This document shows positions 22,305-30,219 of a stretch of DNA of 34,195 nucleotides, piece by piece. A model generated the notes under the pieces. The model was not told the origin of the DNA. It saw only the letters and a list, made by a program, of their open reading frames with translations, and searched no databases. The DNA is from Photobacterium aquae (GTDB lineage: Bacteria > Pseudomonadota > Gammaproteobacteria > Enterobacterales > Vibrionaceae), in the NCBI RefSeq assembly GCF_001029445.1, contig NZ_LDOT01000045.1:1-34195 (forward strand). Direction: 5' to 3'. The stretch's first letter is position 1; every line of letters starts with the position of its first letter. A program made the translations under genes and the position numbers.

Positions 22305-24098
22305 TTATTGCCCACGTTTGCTCACCATGATGTAAATAGTTTTGAAAATGATGAACAGATCCATTTTGATCCACTGCAGCGGAGAGCTAAGCGCCAAGGC
22401 ATAGGCGTGATCCCAGATAATCTTGTTTTTGACGTCATCTAGGCTGGCATCATAATTCTGATTGACTTGAGCCAGCCCCGTTATCCCTGGTTTTAAGCCT
22501 GCCGTTCTCTCGAGGTAAAATGGCAATGCATTTTGCAAAGTGCCACAGAATTCAGGCCGTTCCGGGCGAGGACCGATGAGGGCCATATCCCCTTTGATGA
22601 CATTGATGAACTGCGGGATTTCATCCAGTCGGGTGGTACGGAGAAAGTTGCCGATGCGGGTTATGCGGGGGTCATTCCGTTGTGCCCAAATAGCGCCTGA
22701 TTTTGATTCTGCATTGTGGGACATGGAGCGAAACTTGATGACCTCAAACAGTTCGACCTGATCCTCACTGATCCTGCCCACCCGCATTTGGCGGTAGAAC
22801 ACCGGACCGGGAGAGTCGATTTTGATCAATAAGGCAATTAGCGGCCATAGCGGTAAGGTCAAGACGATACCAGCGGTGGCCAGCAAGAGATCACTCGTAC
22901 GCTTGAGGAGTTGGGTGGAGAGGGACTGATAGCTAGATAATGGCGGCAGGTGACGCCAGCCATTGTTAAAGTGACCCATGCAATAACGTATCATCCCGAT
23001 CAACGACGCGGCATAACTGCTGACAAAGTAATGCAGTTTATCCGTCACCTTGCTATGCAGGCCGAACAGGGGCAGGGCTGCAGCCATGTAGCCCGTTGCC
23101 TGTATGGCTGTTAGCCACAGGGCAACCGCTGAGCCCTTGAGCGCCAAGGTGAAAGATAAGAGGAAATAGCTGATCAATATAAATGGCATGATCGTTCGCA
23201 GCGCCTTGCCCGAGGTAAATAGCCAGCGCGCACCATGATAGGTGCGACGGAAAATGAAACGGCAGCGGAGTAATTGCTGCAGGTTGCCAGCACCGATGCG
23301 CTGCCGGCGTTGGTAGGTATCTTGAGCGGTTGACGGAGAGAGTTCGACGCTATTGATATAGCGATTAAATTGAACCTGATAGCCTTGTTTGATTACCAGC
23401 ATCGTTTGTATGAAATCATCATTAATGGTATCTTCCGGCAAGGTGGAAAATAGCGGTGCCCGGACAATATAGAAGGCTCCGTTGCCCCCCATGACGCTGC
23501 CGAGCGTCGATTCGGTTTGGCGAATTGAGTTTTGCCAGTGCCAGTATTGCTGCTCACCGTCGGTAGCTTCGGCCAAGAGGTAGTTACAGGCCAGAGCCCC
23601 TATTTGGGGGTCAGTAAAGCTATCGGCGGCTTGGGTCAGGGCATCAATGGAAATCAGTGCAGAGACGTCGGACATGGCGATTAAATCCACCTTGCCTTTC
23701 ACTAGGCCGAGAAGCTGATTGATACGTACTACCTTGCCTTTATTGTCAGCCTCAACGATGCATTTCAGTGCAATACCCGCGTTGGCAAATTTGTTCTCCC
23801 ACTCTTTGATTAGCTCTGCGGTATTATCACTGCAGCCATCACAACAAATCCAAATAGAGAGCTTTTCGGGCGGGTAATCCAGCATCAATAAGTTGGCCAG
23901 CTTGGCTTCGATAAAGTTGGCTTCGTTGTGGGCTGGGATGAGAATTGCGACAGAGGGAGATTCAGATGATCCTGCTGGTGGTGAGGGCTCTTTTCGTCCG
24001 AGAAAGAGCATCAAACCGGTATAAATGACATGGTGGTAAATTATTACCATGGTCATTGCGATTAATATCATCCAACTGATAGTCATGGTGACCCCCAT
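22305..24098 (-). CDS. Fused GT2 glycosyltransferase and priming sugar-phosphate transferase (SypQ-SypR fusion)
   Basis: This 597-residue membrane protein joins two enzymes. The N-terminal part (helix about 8-34, then 48-285) is a processive-type GT2 domain with DGCS (D87), SDVS (D144), DD (227-228) and QRRQR (263-267), followed by hydrophobic segments around 300-346. The C-terminal part (about 397-597) is a bacterial sugar transferase that loads sugar-1-phosphate on undecaprenyl phosphate. It begins KRTSDLLLATAG with a membrane helix, then has DSPGPVFYRQ, KFRSM, catalytic D492-E493 in RTTRLDEIPQF, and LIGPRPERP. In V. fischeri these are separate genes, sypQ and sypR. The start is either ATG 24098, sharing one base with the preceding stop, or ATG 24086, which has a better GGGGGT site. 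Confidence 0.88.
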   Translation of the reverse strand: MGVTMTISWMILIAMTMVIIYHHVIYTGLMLFLGRKEPSPPAGSSESPSVAILIPAHNEANFIEAKLANLLMLDYPPEKLSIWICCDGCSDNTAELIKEWENKFANAGIALKCIVEADNKGKVVRINQLLGLVKGKVDLIAMSDVSALISIDALTQAADSFTDPQIGALACNYLLAEATDGEQQYWHWQNSIRQTESTLGSVMGGNGAFYIVRAPLFSTLPEDTINDDFIQTMLVIKQGYQVQFNRYINSVELSPSTAQDTYQRRQRIGAGNLQQLLRCRFIFRRTYHGARWLFTSGKALRTIMPFILISYFLLSFTLALKGSAVALWLTAIQATGYMAAALPLFGLHSKVTDKLHYFVSSYAASLIGMIRYCMGHFNNGWRHLPPLSSYQSLSTQLLKRTSDLLLATAGIVLTLPLWPLIALLIKIDSPGPVFYRQMRVGRISEDQVELFEVIKFRSMSHNAESKSGAIWAQRNDPRITRIGNFLRTTRLDEIPQFINVIKGDMALIGPRPERPEFCGTLQNALPFYLERTAGLKPGITGLAQVNQNYDASLDDVKNKIIWDHAYALALSSPLQWIKMDLFIIFKTIYIMVSKRGQ

Positions 24099-25180
24099 TA
24101 TCCTGATCGTTTAGCGAGCGATTCATAGGATGCCGTCATCTTCCGAACATCGGCGATGCGGCGGATATAGTGGGCAGTTTGTTGGCAGTCATGGATGGGC
24201 ACGCGAAGTTTGTCGAACAAGGCCCGGGCGAGCAGTGTGGGATGTCCCGCAGGGATCAGGCGGCCACTGTGGGGGCAGATCAAGTCGGGAATGGCGCCAA
24301 CATCAGAGGCAATCACCGGTTTGCCACAGGCTTGGGCTTCGAGCAGTACCAAGGGGAGCCCCTCTTGGCGGGATGGCATACAGAGCAGATCAATCGCACG
24401 GTAGAAGTTCAGCATATTGTCACAGTTGCCCAGCCAATGGACACGTTCGGAAAGCCTTAGCTGTTGTGCGAGGTGTTCTAACTCACTTCGTTCCGGACCG
24501 TGACCGGCGATGACGACATGGTAATTCTCGGGTAATGCCACCAGTGCCTCAAGTAGGGTGTCGATCCCTTTTTCCGGTACTAGACGACCGGCACATCCAA
24601 TTATCAGCTTATCGGGCGGGAGCCGAAGGTGTAGCCTTGCTTGCGCCGCTTGTCCCGGCGTATAGCGCTGTGTATCAATCCCATTGATAATGACGTGATC
24701 GGTGGTGATCCCATGGGCCTTGAGATGATCGGCAATACGCGGTGCGTCAGCGATAATTAGGATCTTACTGCCAGCCAGAAGGAGACGGGTGAGTAGGCGC
24801 TGTTTAGGATCCTCCAAATGCCAGCTGTCATGCTCGGTTTGGATATGGGTGATCCCCCTTAGTCCTAAACTGGCAGCGCGGCTGTACAGTAGCGGACCAA
24901 GATGGTGGGAGTGAATGACGTTGGCATTCAGCGATTGGATAAGGCGTCGCAATTTGAAAACGGTTTTCATATCACGGCCGTGAGGTTTGCCGAGGAAATA
25001 CAGGCGTTCTGAAAGTGGCGCTAATTCGGGCCATTGTTCGATGGCTTGTTCTTTATCGCCTTCTAGCGCAACCACATATACCTGATTATCAGGGGCTGCG
25101 AATCGCACGAGGTTGAGTACAAGTCGTTCAATCCCCCCCGGACGTAAATGCTGGACAACCTGTAAGGTAGTGGTAGTCAT
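24098..25180 (-). CDS. sypP: SypP-like family 4 glycosyltransferase
   Basis: This 360-residue GT-B glycosyltransferase probably adds one sugar of the repeat unit on the cytoplasmic face. MTTTTLQVVQHLRPGGIERLVLNL has the acceptor-side GGIE loop. The C-terminal domain has GCAGRLVPEKGIDTLLEAL and the nucleotide-sugar motif E273-x7-E281 (EGLPLVLLE). ATG 25180 has GAGGAAAG upstream and overlaps the sypO stop by ATGA; the frame stays open well into sypO and is not real there. The symbol rests on gene order (after sypO, before the sypQ-R fusion). Confidence 0.82.
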   Translation of the reverse strand: MTTTTLQVVQHLRPGGIERLVLNLVRFAAPDNQVYVVALEGDKEQAIEQWPELAPLSERLYFLGKPHGRDMKTVFKLRRLIQSLNANVIHSHHLGPLLYSRAASLGLRGITHIQTEHDSWHLEDPKQRLLTRLLLAGSKILIIADAPRIADHLKAHGITTDHVIINGIDTQRYTPGQAAQARLHLRLPPDKLIIGCAGRLVPEKGIDTLLEALVALPENYHVVIAGHGPERSELEHLAQQLRLSERVHWLGNCDNMLNFYRAIDLLCMPSRQEGLPLVLLEAQACGKPVIASDVGAIPDLICPHSGRLIPAGHPTLLARALFDKLRVPIHDCQQTAHYIRRIADVRKMTASYESLAKRSG

Positions 25181-26619
25181 AATCTTTCCTCGGAAAAGTA
25201 AGGGATCCGAATTAATACCGGAGCGTTGGCTAAGCGGATAATGTGTTGGCTTTGATACAGGCGGGTATCGAGTAGCTGCACGGCGCAAATCAGTGACAGC
25301 CCAATCCCTAGGCCGGCAAAAATACCTGTCGTGAAATTGAGCCACCAGGGCCAATTCAACGGTTGGCTTGGAATACTGGGGCGGGAGATGATCTTGAGTT
25401 TGTTCGGTTCTTCGAAACGCCCTAGCTGGCCGGTGACCTTCGCCATTTCGTAACGTTCTAGCAGCTGGTTATATATCTTGGCTTTGACGTCATAGTTGCG
25501 TTGCAACACGGTCAGTTCTTTCTCTAGCTGGGCAAATTCGGCCCGCTTATTTTGCAAGCGTGATGCCTGAGACTCTAGTAACTTGAGCTCTCCTTCTAGC
25601 GAATGGATTAGGCTCTCTGCCTGCTGTAGCTGCTCGAACTGGCTGATTAGGATCGGCTGGTTGGTATTCTCGAGTTGCTGAGCATTGCTGGCGATACGTT
25701 GCCAGAGTTGGCTAATCTCCTGAGCATTGAGTGACTGCTGCTGATCAACGAGGTTAGCGCGTTCTTGTTTGAGGCGGTGTAGTTGGCGAAGCACGGCTTT
25801 TACCGAGGAGTGACGGTCGGTATAGCTGGCCCTGAGTATGGCCAGTTCGGCCTCTGCTTTGACAATTTCTGTTTCAAGCATGCCGATAACAGGATTGGTG
25901 CTGGCTAGGCGGTTATAGAAGTTATCCCGTTGGGCTTTGGCATTGAGTAGTTCAAGCCGTGTTTCTTGGATCAGGGTGTTTATTTTGGCGTAATTTTGGA
26001 TCCGGCTTCCCTGTAGCTGGGGGAGGTTCCCGGCATTGTTTGATTTAAATGTCGCCAAGGCACTTTCGGCATTTTCCAAATCGATTAATGTCGCTTCGAG
26101 TTGCTGCTGCAGAAAAAGCTCAGAGCCATCTATCGACGCTCGGCCCGGGGCCCGGAGTTTATCGAGGAATAGCTCGGAGAGTTTATTGAGAATTTCAGGC
26201 ATCTCTTTCGGGGTGTGCCAGTTCAGTCCCAGTTGCACTAAATCATTACCAATCAAGTTGACGCTGAGATTGCTATTGAGTTGGCTGACAACGGTATTGA
26301 GCTGGCTAGGGTTATGGGCCGATGCGAGCTTGAGTTCCAGTACGACCTGCTCGAGGACGAACTGGCTGTGGAGCAAAACCCGTAGTGCCTTGATGCGCTT
26401 TTGCAGATTCATCGAGATCGATAAATCTTCCAAGAACGGGTTCAGCATCGCGGCTTCCTGTACCAGAATCGTGGTTTGGGCATAGTAGCGCTTGGCTTTT
26501 AGCGCCCCGCCTGAGGTCATGAGCAGTGGCATGATAAGCACGGGGAGCAAGAGCAGGTAGCGATGATTCCACAAGGCCTGTAGTAGGGGGTACAGTTTGG
26601 CGAAGAGGCTGGCTCTCAT
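25177..26619 (-). CDS. sypO: SypO-like polysaccharide chain-length determinant (Wzz/PCP family)
   Basis: This 480-residue inner-membrane co-polymerase has TM1 at about 20-38 (YLLLLPVLIMPLLMTSGGAL), a Wzz-like periplasmic base (about 45-155), and long helical, Gln/Leu/Glu-rich coiled coils (about 165-400) that include the GNVR-type segment LQRNYDVKAKIYNQLLERYEMAKV. A proline-rich motif (RPSIPSQPLNWPWW) and TM2 (about 427-450) follow. No kinase domain is fused; the separate sypD gene would supply that partner. It should set polymer length and couple to SypC. It overlaps the upstream lipoprotein gene and downstream sypP by ATGA. Confidence 0.87.
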   Translation of the reverse strand: MRASLFAKLYPLLQALWNHRYLLLLPVLIMPLLMTSGGALKAKRYYAQTTILVQEAAMLNPFLEDLSISMNLQKRIKALRVLLHSQFVLEQVVLELKLASAHNPSQLNTVVSQLNSNLSVNLIGNDLVQLGLNWHTPKEMPEILNKLSELFLDKLRAPGRASIDGSELFLQQQLEATLIDLENAESALATFKSNNAGNLPQLQGSRIQNYAKINTLIQETRLELLNAKAQRDNFYNRLASTNPVIGMLETEIVKAEAELAILRASYTDRHSSVKAVLRQLHRLKQERANLVDQQQSLNAQEISQLWQRIASNAQQLENTNQPILISQFEQLQQAESLIHSLEGELKLLESQASRLQNKRAEFAQLEKELTVLQRNYDVKAKIYNQLLERYEMAKVTGQLGRFEEPNKLKIISRPSIPSQPLNWPWWLNFTTGIFAGLGIGLSLICAVQLLDTRLYQSQHIIRLANAPVLIRIPYFSEERL

Positions 26620-26957
26620 GGTGATTGCCTTTGCAATATCAGGGTATCGACAGTCTGGTTAGGCGCATAGTCCAGATGAAGGGGGATATTCTGGCTGTTC
26701 GATAGATTGCTCACTGCCTTAATACGCTTTTGCCCCTGTAGTAGGGCATCAAAAGGATTGGCCAAATTGGCCGGGGCTACTTTGGCGACAAGCTGGTGGT
26801 AGGGGTTACTGGCTAAAAATTCACTGATCTTACGTTGTTGCTCAGCTGTCAGAGAGACTTGTTCGGGGCTGAAAAAAAGCGTCAGAGTCGTTTGCTTTGG
26901 CTGTGATGCACAGCCAAATATCCATAGGCAGCAGATGACTATTATTATATTCCTCAT
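26616..26957 (-). CDS. Small lipoprotein encoded before sypO, function unknown
   Basis: This 113-residue protein has a lipoprotein signal peptide ending IFGC (MRNIIIVICCLWIFGCASQ, lipid-bearing C16 from this start). An in-frame TTG at 26978 would add seven residues; ATG 26957 gives the more regular signal. The mature part begins LTLFFSPEQVSLTAEQQRKISEFL, which weakly recalls the first strand and helix of OmpA-like domains, but the conserved Asp/Arg motif is absent, so this is only a hint. The gene overlaps sypO by ATGA and stands first after a near-consensus sigma-54 element. I know of no counterpart between sypN and sypO in V. fischeri. Confidence 0.7.
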   Translation of the reverse strand: MRNIIIVICCLWIFGCASQPKQTTLTLFFSPEQVSLTAEQQRKISEFLASNPYHQLVAKVAPANLANPFDALLQGQKRIKAVSNLSNSQNIPLHLDYAPNQTVDTLILQRQSP

Positions 26958-26999
26958 TATTTTCTCGGCCTTTTTCAATTTGCAACATTATGTATATGT

Positions 27000-27015
27000 A
27001 GCAAAAAAAGTGCCC
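27000..27015 (-). promoter_or_regulatory. Sigma-54 promoter for the lipoprotein-sypO genes
   Basis: Read on the minus strand, GGGCAC-TTTTT-TTGCT differs from the consensus TGGCAC-N5-TTGCW at only the first base; both the -24 GG and -12 GC are present at exact spacing. It lies in the largest non-coding gap inside the minus-strand block (26958-27074), about 32 bases before the predicted start region of the lipoprotein transcript. Sigma-54 promoters drive several syp transcripts in V. fischeri through SypG, whose gene is not in this window. Confidence 0.72.
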
Positions 27016-27074
27016 GAAGTTAGATAAGTTGTCATCTTGCGTCTGAAATAATTGGCATGGTAACCGGCCGGATT

Positions 27075-28202
27075 TTAGCGGGACAGGCGACTTTTAATAA
27101 TCTCAATGGCTTGCGAGGCTCGGTATTCCCAACGTTCATTGGCCACGGCTTGATAGGCGCGCTGTGAATAGTTCTGCCTTTGTGAAGGCGTCCATTGGCT
27201 GTAGTGGTCAATCGCATCTAGCCACTCGGCTGTACTGGTGGCAGTGGTTATCACTGATTTGTAGGGGGTGGTTGCCGGGAAGTTGCTACTGATAACGGGG
27301 CAGCCTGCAGCCAGGTATTCCCGGAGTTTGAGCGGGTTACATGCCCGGATCTGCGCATTATCAACAAAGGGGAGGACTGCCATCGTCCAGTGTTGCAGGT
27401 AGCTGGCTAGCTGGTGGTGGGGTTTTGCTGGTAATAGGATGATATTGTCTTGTTGGCGAAGTATTTTTGTATCGCCATCTTGGCGTCCAATGAAGTAGAA
27501 GTTGGTATTGGGCCGAGCCTGCGCGAGAGTGGTAATCAGCCCTTGATCAAGCCAGTTGTTCAGGCTGCCGTAAAAACCAATACTCGGTCGGGATGGGTCT
27601 ATATCGTCTGGACAGGGGGACGGTTTTGCAAATTGCGACAAATGTACACCATGCGGTAGCAGAACGGTTTTACTGGCGGGAAATTTTGCTTTTAGTGTTG
27701 GGCTGCAGGCAAAAATGATATCGGCCCGGGCGATGAGACGTTGCTCGGCGTTGATGGCCAGTTGATGATCTACCCCTGCCAGTGCGGCAAAGTCATCCCC
27801 GCAATAATAAACCACTAGATCACTGTCGCAGATATCAAGGTAATCTATAGCACTGGGCAGCGCCGCCCATACGATACGTTGGCATGTCTTTGGGGATAGC
27901 TGTCTTTTCAAGAGATGGCTGTTAAGTGCTTTGAGTATTGCGTGTTGCGCCATTGGCCATACCAATGGCTTGATGACAGTGGTGGGTTTTGCGGTATGTG
28001 TGTTTTGCCCTGTGTCGGTATGGCGGCTTCGAGTTGTCACTTTCTCCCAGATTCGTTTGAGGTCTCGGAGGTTAAGGGTTGGCTGGCGCAAGCCGATGGA
28101 GTTGATCCAGTGAACATCATACCGCTGCACGATAGCCTGTAATAAATGTTGGCTGCTGGACGGATGGCGTCCCCAGTCTTCGCCGAAAACGAGAAATTCC
28201 AT
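27075..28202 (-). CDS. sypN: SypN-like glycosyltransferase
   Basis: This 375-residue GT-B-like glycosyltransferase begins MEFLVFGEDWGRHPSSSQHL. Its central part has VVYYCGDDFAAL and LLPHGVHLSQF, and the C-terminal domain has IGFYGSLNNWLDQGLI and the donor-site segment LKLREYLAAGCPVISS. The classical E(x7)E is replaced by the KxxEYxAxGxPV pattern common in this subgroup. ATG 28202 starts two bases after the sypM stop, with TTAGGG upstream. It is the last gene before a 117-base gap that contains the sigma-54 element. The symbol follows gene order; sugar specificity is unknown. Confidence 0.8.
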   Translation of the reverse strand: MEFLVFGEDWGRHPSSSQHLLQAIVQRYDVHWINSIGLRQPTLNLRDLKRIWEKVTTRSRHTDTGQNTHTAKPTTVIKPLVWPMAQHAILKALNSHLLKRQLSPKTCQRIVWAALPSAIDYLDICDSDLVVYYCGDDFAALAGVDHQLAINAEQRLIARADIIFACSPTLKAKFPASKTVLLPHGVHLSQFAKPSPCPDDIDPSRPSIGFYGSLNNWLDQGLITTLAQARPNTNFYFIGRQDGDTKILRQQDNIILLPAKPHHQLASYLQHWTMAVLPFVDNAQIRACNPLKLREYLAAGCPVISSNFPATTPYKSVITTATSTAEWLDAIDHYSQWTPSQRQNYSQRAYQAVANERWEYRASQAIEIIKSRLSR

Positions 28203-28203
28203 T

Positions 28204-28899
28204 TTAATACCCTAACTGTTTGATGATTTTCGCCGGGTTGCCGCCTGCCAATACACCGGCGGGAATATCTTGGGTTACCACGCTACCTGCGGCGATAACG
28301 CTGCCTTCCCCTATCGTGACGCCGGCCATGACCATCACGCCGGTACCGAGCCATGCATTACGGCATAGGTGGATATCCCCGACTTGTTGCTCGGTATCCG
28401 GCTTACCTTGGGCCCGGGCGATAGGGTCTAGCGGATGGCCGGGAAATCCGGCGAGAAAAACTTTACTGGCCAGCCTGACGTTGTCGTCGATGCGGATGGT
28501 ACCGCCAACCGCGAGGATGTTCTGCCAGCCAATATCGACATTGTTACCGACGATGAGCTGAGGTGTTCGATTGCCCCACGAACGGCCGCAGTAAGTTGCG
28601 ATACCTGACAGTCGGCACTGTTCGCCTAAATAAATCTTCAATGGGCCAAGGATCTGAGGCATGCCACAGTCTAGTTGTAGGTGGCGGGGACGGTTAGCCA
28701 AGCGTGAGATAAACATCGGGGTGAAGTAACCTTTTTGCAAAATGCAATGAAGGCTTTTTTTCACGGTTAGATGGAGGTGGTACAAACTGTGATGAAAAAG
28801 CGGGATACAAGGTATGTAGCTGCCGCGAAGTCGTTGCACGGTGTTTTTCAAGATGGCGAAGTGGCTGGGCGGCAGAAGGGCCTTAACAAGTGCGCGCAT
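28204..28899 (-). CDS. sypM: SypM-like hexapeptide-repeat acetyltransferase
   Basis: This 231-residue enzyme has a basic, partly amphipathic N-terminal part (1-85) and a left-handed beta-helix acyltransferase domain. The domain is built of hexapeptide turns from about 110 (IVGNNVDIGWQNILAVGG ... IRIDDNVRLASKVFLAGF), with an excursion holding FPGHPLDPIARAQG, and ends WLGTGVMVMAGVTIGEGSVIAAGSVV, DIPAGVLAGGNPAKII. Such enzymes O-acetylate sugars from acetyl-CoA; decoration of the repeat unit is the likely role. AAGGAGG lies at ideal distance from ATG 28899, which falls inside the end of sypL (17-base overlap). Confidence 0.85.
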   Translation of the reverse strand: MRALVKALLPPSHFAILKNTVQRLRGSYIPCIPLFHHSLYHLHLTVKKSLHCILQKGYFTPMFISRLANRPRHLQLDCGMPQILGPLKIYLGEQCRLSGIATYCGRSWGNRTPQLIVGNNVDIGWQNILAVGGTIRIDDNVRLASKVFLAGFPGHPLDPIARAQGKPDTEQQVGDIHLCRNAWLGTGVMVMAGVTIGEGSVIAAGSVVTQDIPAGVLAGGNPAKIIKQLGY

Positions 28900-30214
28900 A
28901 ATTTGCCTCCTTATTCAAGGTAAGTCGGTCTAAAGCCAGTAGCAGCCCGATCAAAATGTACAGGGGCCAGGTCGTACCTTGGGTTAGGAATGTACCGCTG
29001 ACACAGAATGATAAAGTGCCGAGCCACAGCCCTTGTGCCAGAGGTTTGATTTTATGATGCTCAAGCCGCTTGAGAAGCCGGTAACTGACTTGCAGGGCAC
29101 CAATAACCATAAGCAGGAATAGTACCAATCCCACGAAGCCTGTTTCAGAAAGTATTTGAAGCCAAGTACTGTGTACCGCGTGATTCTTGCCGTCCCAGTG
29201 CGGCGAATAAAAATAGTAGTTGTAATAGAAGTTGTTGAGGCCTACGCCTGTGAACGGGTTACTGATCGCCATGTTCCAGGCTGCTTGCCAGGCATAAATT
29301 CTCCCCATTGCGGACTCATCAATCCCAGACTCAGCCGCGCCACCAGAGCTCCGGTCGCTGATCCCTGCCAGGACAATCAAAGCCAACAACCCAATTCCAC
29401 TGATAATCGAGGGCAATACAATAGAGCGGCTTTTCATTAGGGTCATCGCAAAGAGTACGCAGGCGATACCCAGTAATCCCCCTCGGCTTTGGGTCGCCAG
29501 TACGCTCATTATCATGATAACCAGTACGGAAACAGATAAGGCTCTTTGCCATTTGGGACCGTGGAAGCTATAGGTCATGGCAAAGGAGACCGGAAATAGA
29601 AGTACCAATGCCAAGTCATTGGGATCGCCGAGCATTGATCCTATATCCCTGCCGATAGTGACTCTCGTCCCTTCGACAAGGCCGATACCATTGGCTTTAT
29701 TGAATAAGGCCAAGCCCCCGATCAGAAGCCCGCTGAACAATAAAAGGTAAGGGATGATTGTGAGCTGAGGCAGTCGTTGTGGTAGCCAGCTGATAGCGAA
29801 CACCATAATCACAATTTTAATAAAGTTGCCATTGAAGCTGGCGAAGGCTTCGGCACGGTTACTCGCGAAGAGGCAAGATATCAAAACCCAGAAGCTGAAC
29901 AGCAAGAATAAGGTTTGCAATCGGTGCCAATTGATCGTCTCTCTTTGCAGCCAGAGTTGCCAGCCCAGCCCAGCTAGGCTCGCCAGGGCCAAGAGCTGGG
30001 GGATTTTCAACGGTATCAACAGAGGAAAGGCTTCATGGATTCTGAAATAGGAGAAAATAATAAACCCAACACAAATGAGAAAAGCCTGGTTGATGATAAG
30101 GGGTAAAGCAAAGAGCAGGCTCACCAGTAGCACAAGGTTGCCTTGATACATCCAGAAGCAGAAGATGGTGCCGCAACTGCCTAGAGCGAGGAGCCACTGT
30201 TTATGCTTGTTCAT
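28883..30214 (-). CDS. sypL: SypL-like O-antigen ligase / Wzy-type polymerase
   Basis: This 443-residue inner-membrane protein has about ten to twelve hydrophobic segments and a large periplasmic loop. The loop includes ESAMGRIYAWQAAWNMAISNPFTGVGLNNFY and then the catalytic-type motif HSTWLQILSETGFVGLVLF, the H-x-x-x-L ... E-x-G pattern of the Wzy_C/WaaL superfamily; TQSRGGLLG lies in an earlier loop. It should polymerise or transfer undecaprenyl-linked repeat units in the periplasm. An in-frame GTG at 30223 overlaps the flippase stop, but ATG 30214 has a GGGGTGAG site and is preferred. Whether it polymerises or ligates cannot be decided from sequence. Confidence 0.83.
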   Translation of the reverse strand: MNKHKQWLLALGSCGTIFCFWMYQGNLVLLVSLLFALPLIINQAFLICVGFIIFSYFRIHEAFPLLIPLKIPQLLALASLAGLGWQLWLQRETINWHRLQTLFLLFSFWVLISCLFASNRAEAFASFNGNFIKIVIMVFAISWLPQRLPQLTIIPYLLLFSGLLIGGLALFNKANGIGLVEGTRVTIGRDIGSMLGDPNDLALVLLFPVSFAMTYSFHGPKWQRALSVSVLVIMIMSVLATQSRGGLLGIACVLFAMTLMKSRSIVLPSIISGIGLLALIVLAGISDRSSGGAAESGIDESAMGRIYAWQAAWNMAISNPFTGVGLNNFYYNYYFYSPHWDGKNHAVHSTWLQILSETGFVGLVLFLLMVIGALQVSYRLLKRLEHHKIKPLAQGLWLGTLSFCVSGTFLTQGTTWPLYILIGLLLALDRLTLNKEANYARTC

Positions 30215-30219
30215 CCGGC

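Noticed and set aside
24130..24513. Plus-strand open frames opposite sypP (up to 127 codons)
   Set aside because: They are shadows of a well-supported glycosyltransferase gene, with no domain content of their own.
27016..27074. A SypG enhancer sequence upstream of the sigma-54 element
   Set aside because: I compared the gap with the V. fischeri SypG site as I remember it and found only partial matches. I cannot claim one without a motif scan.
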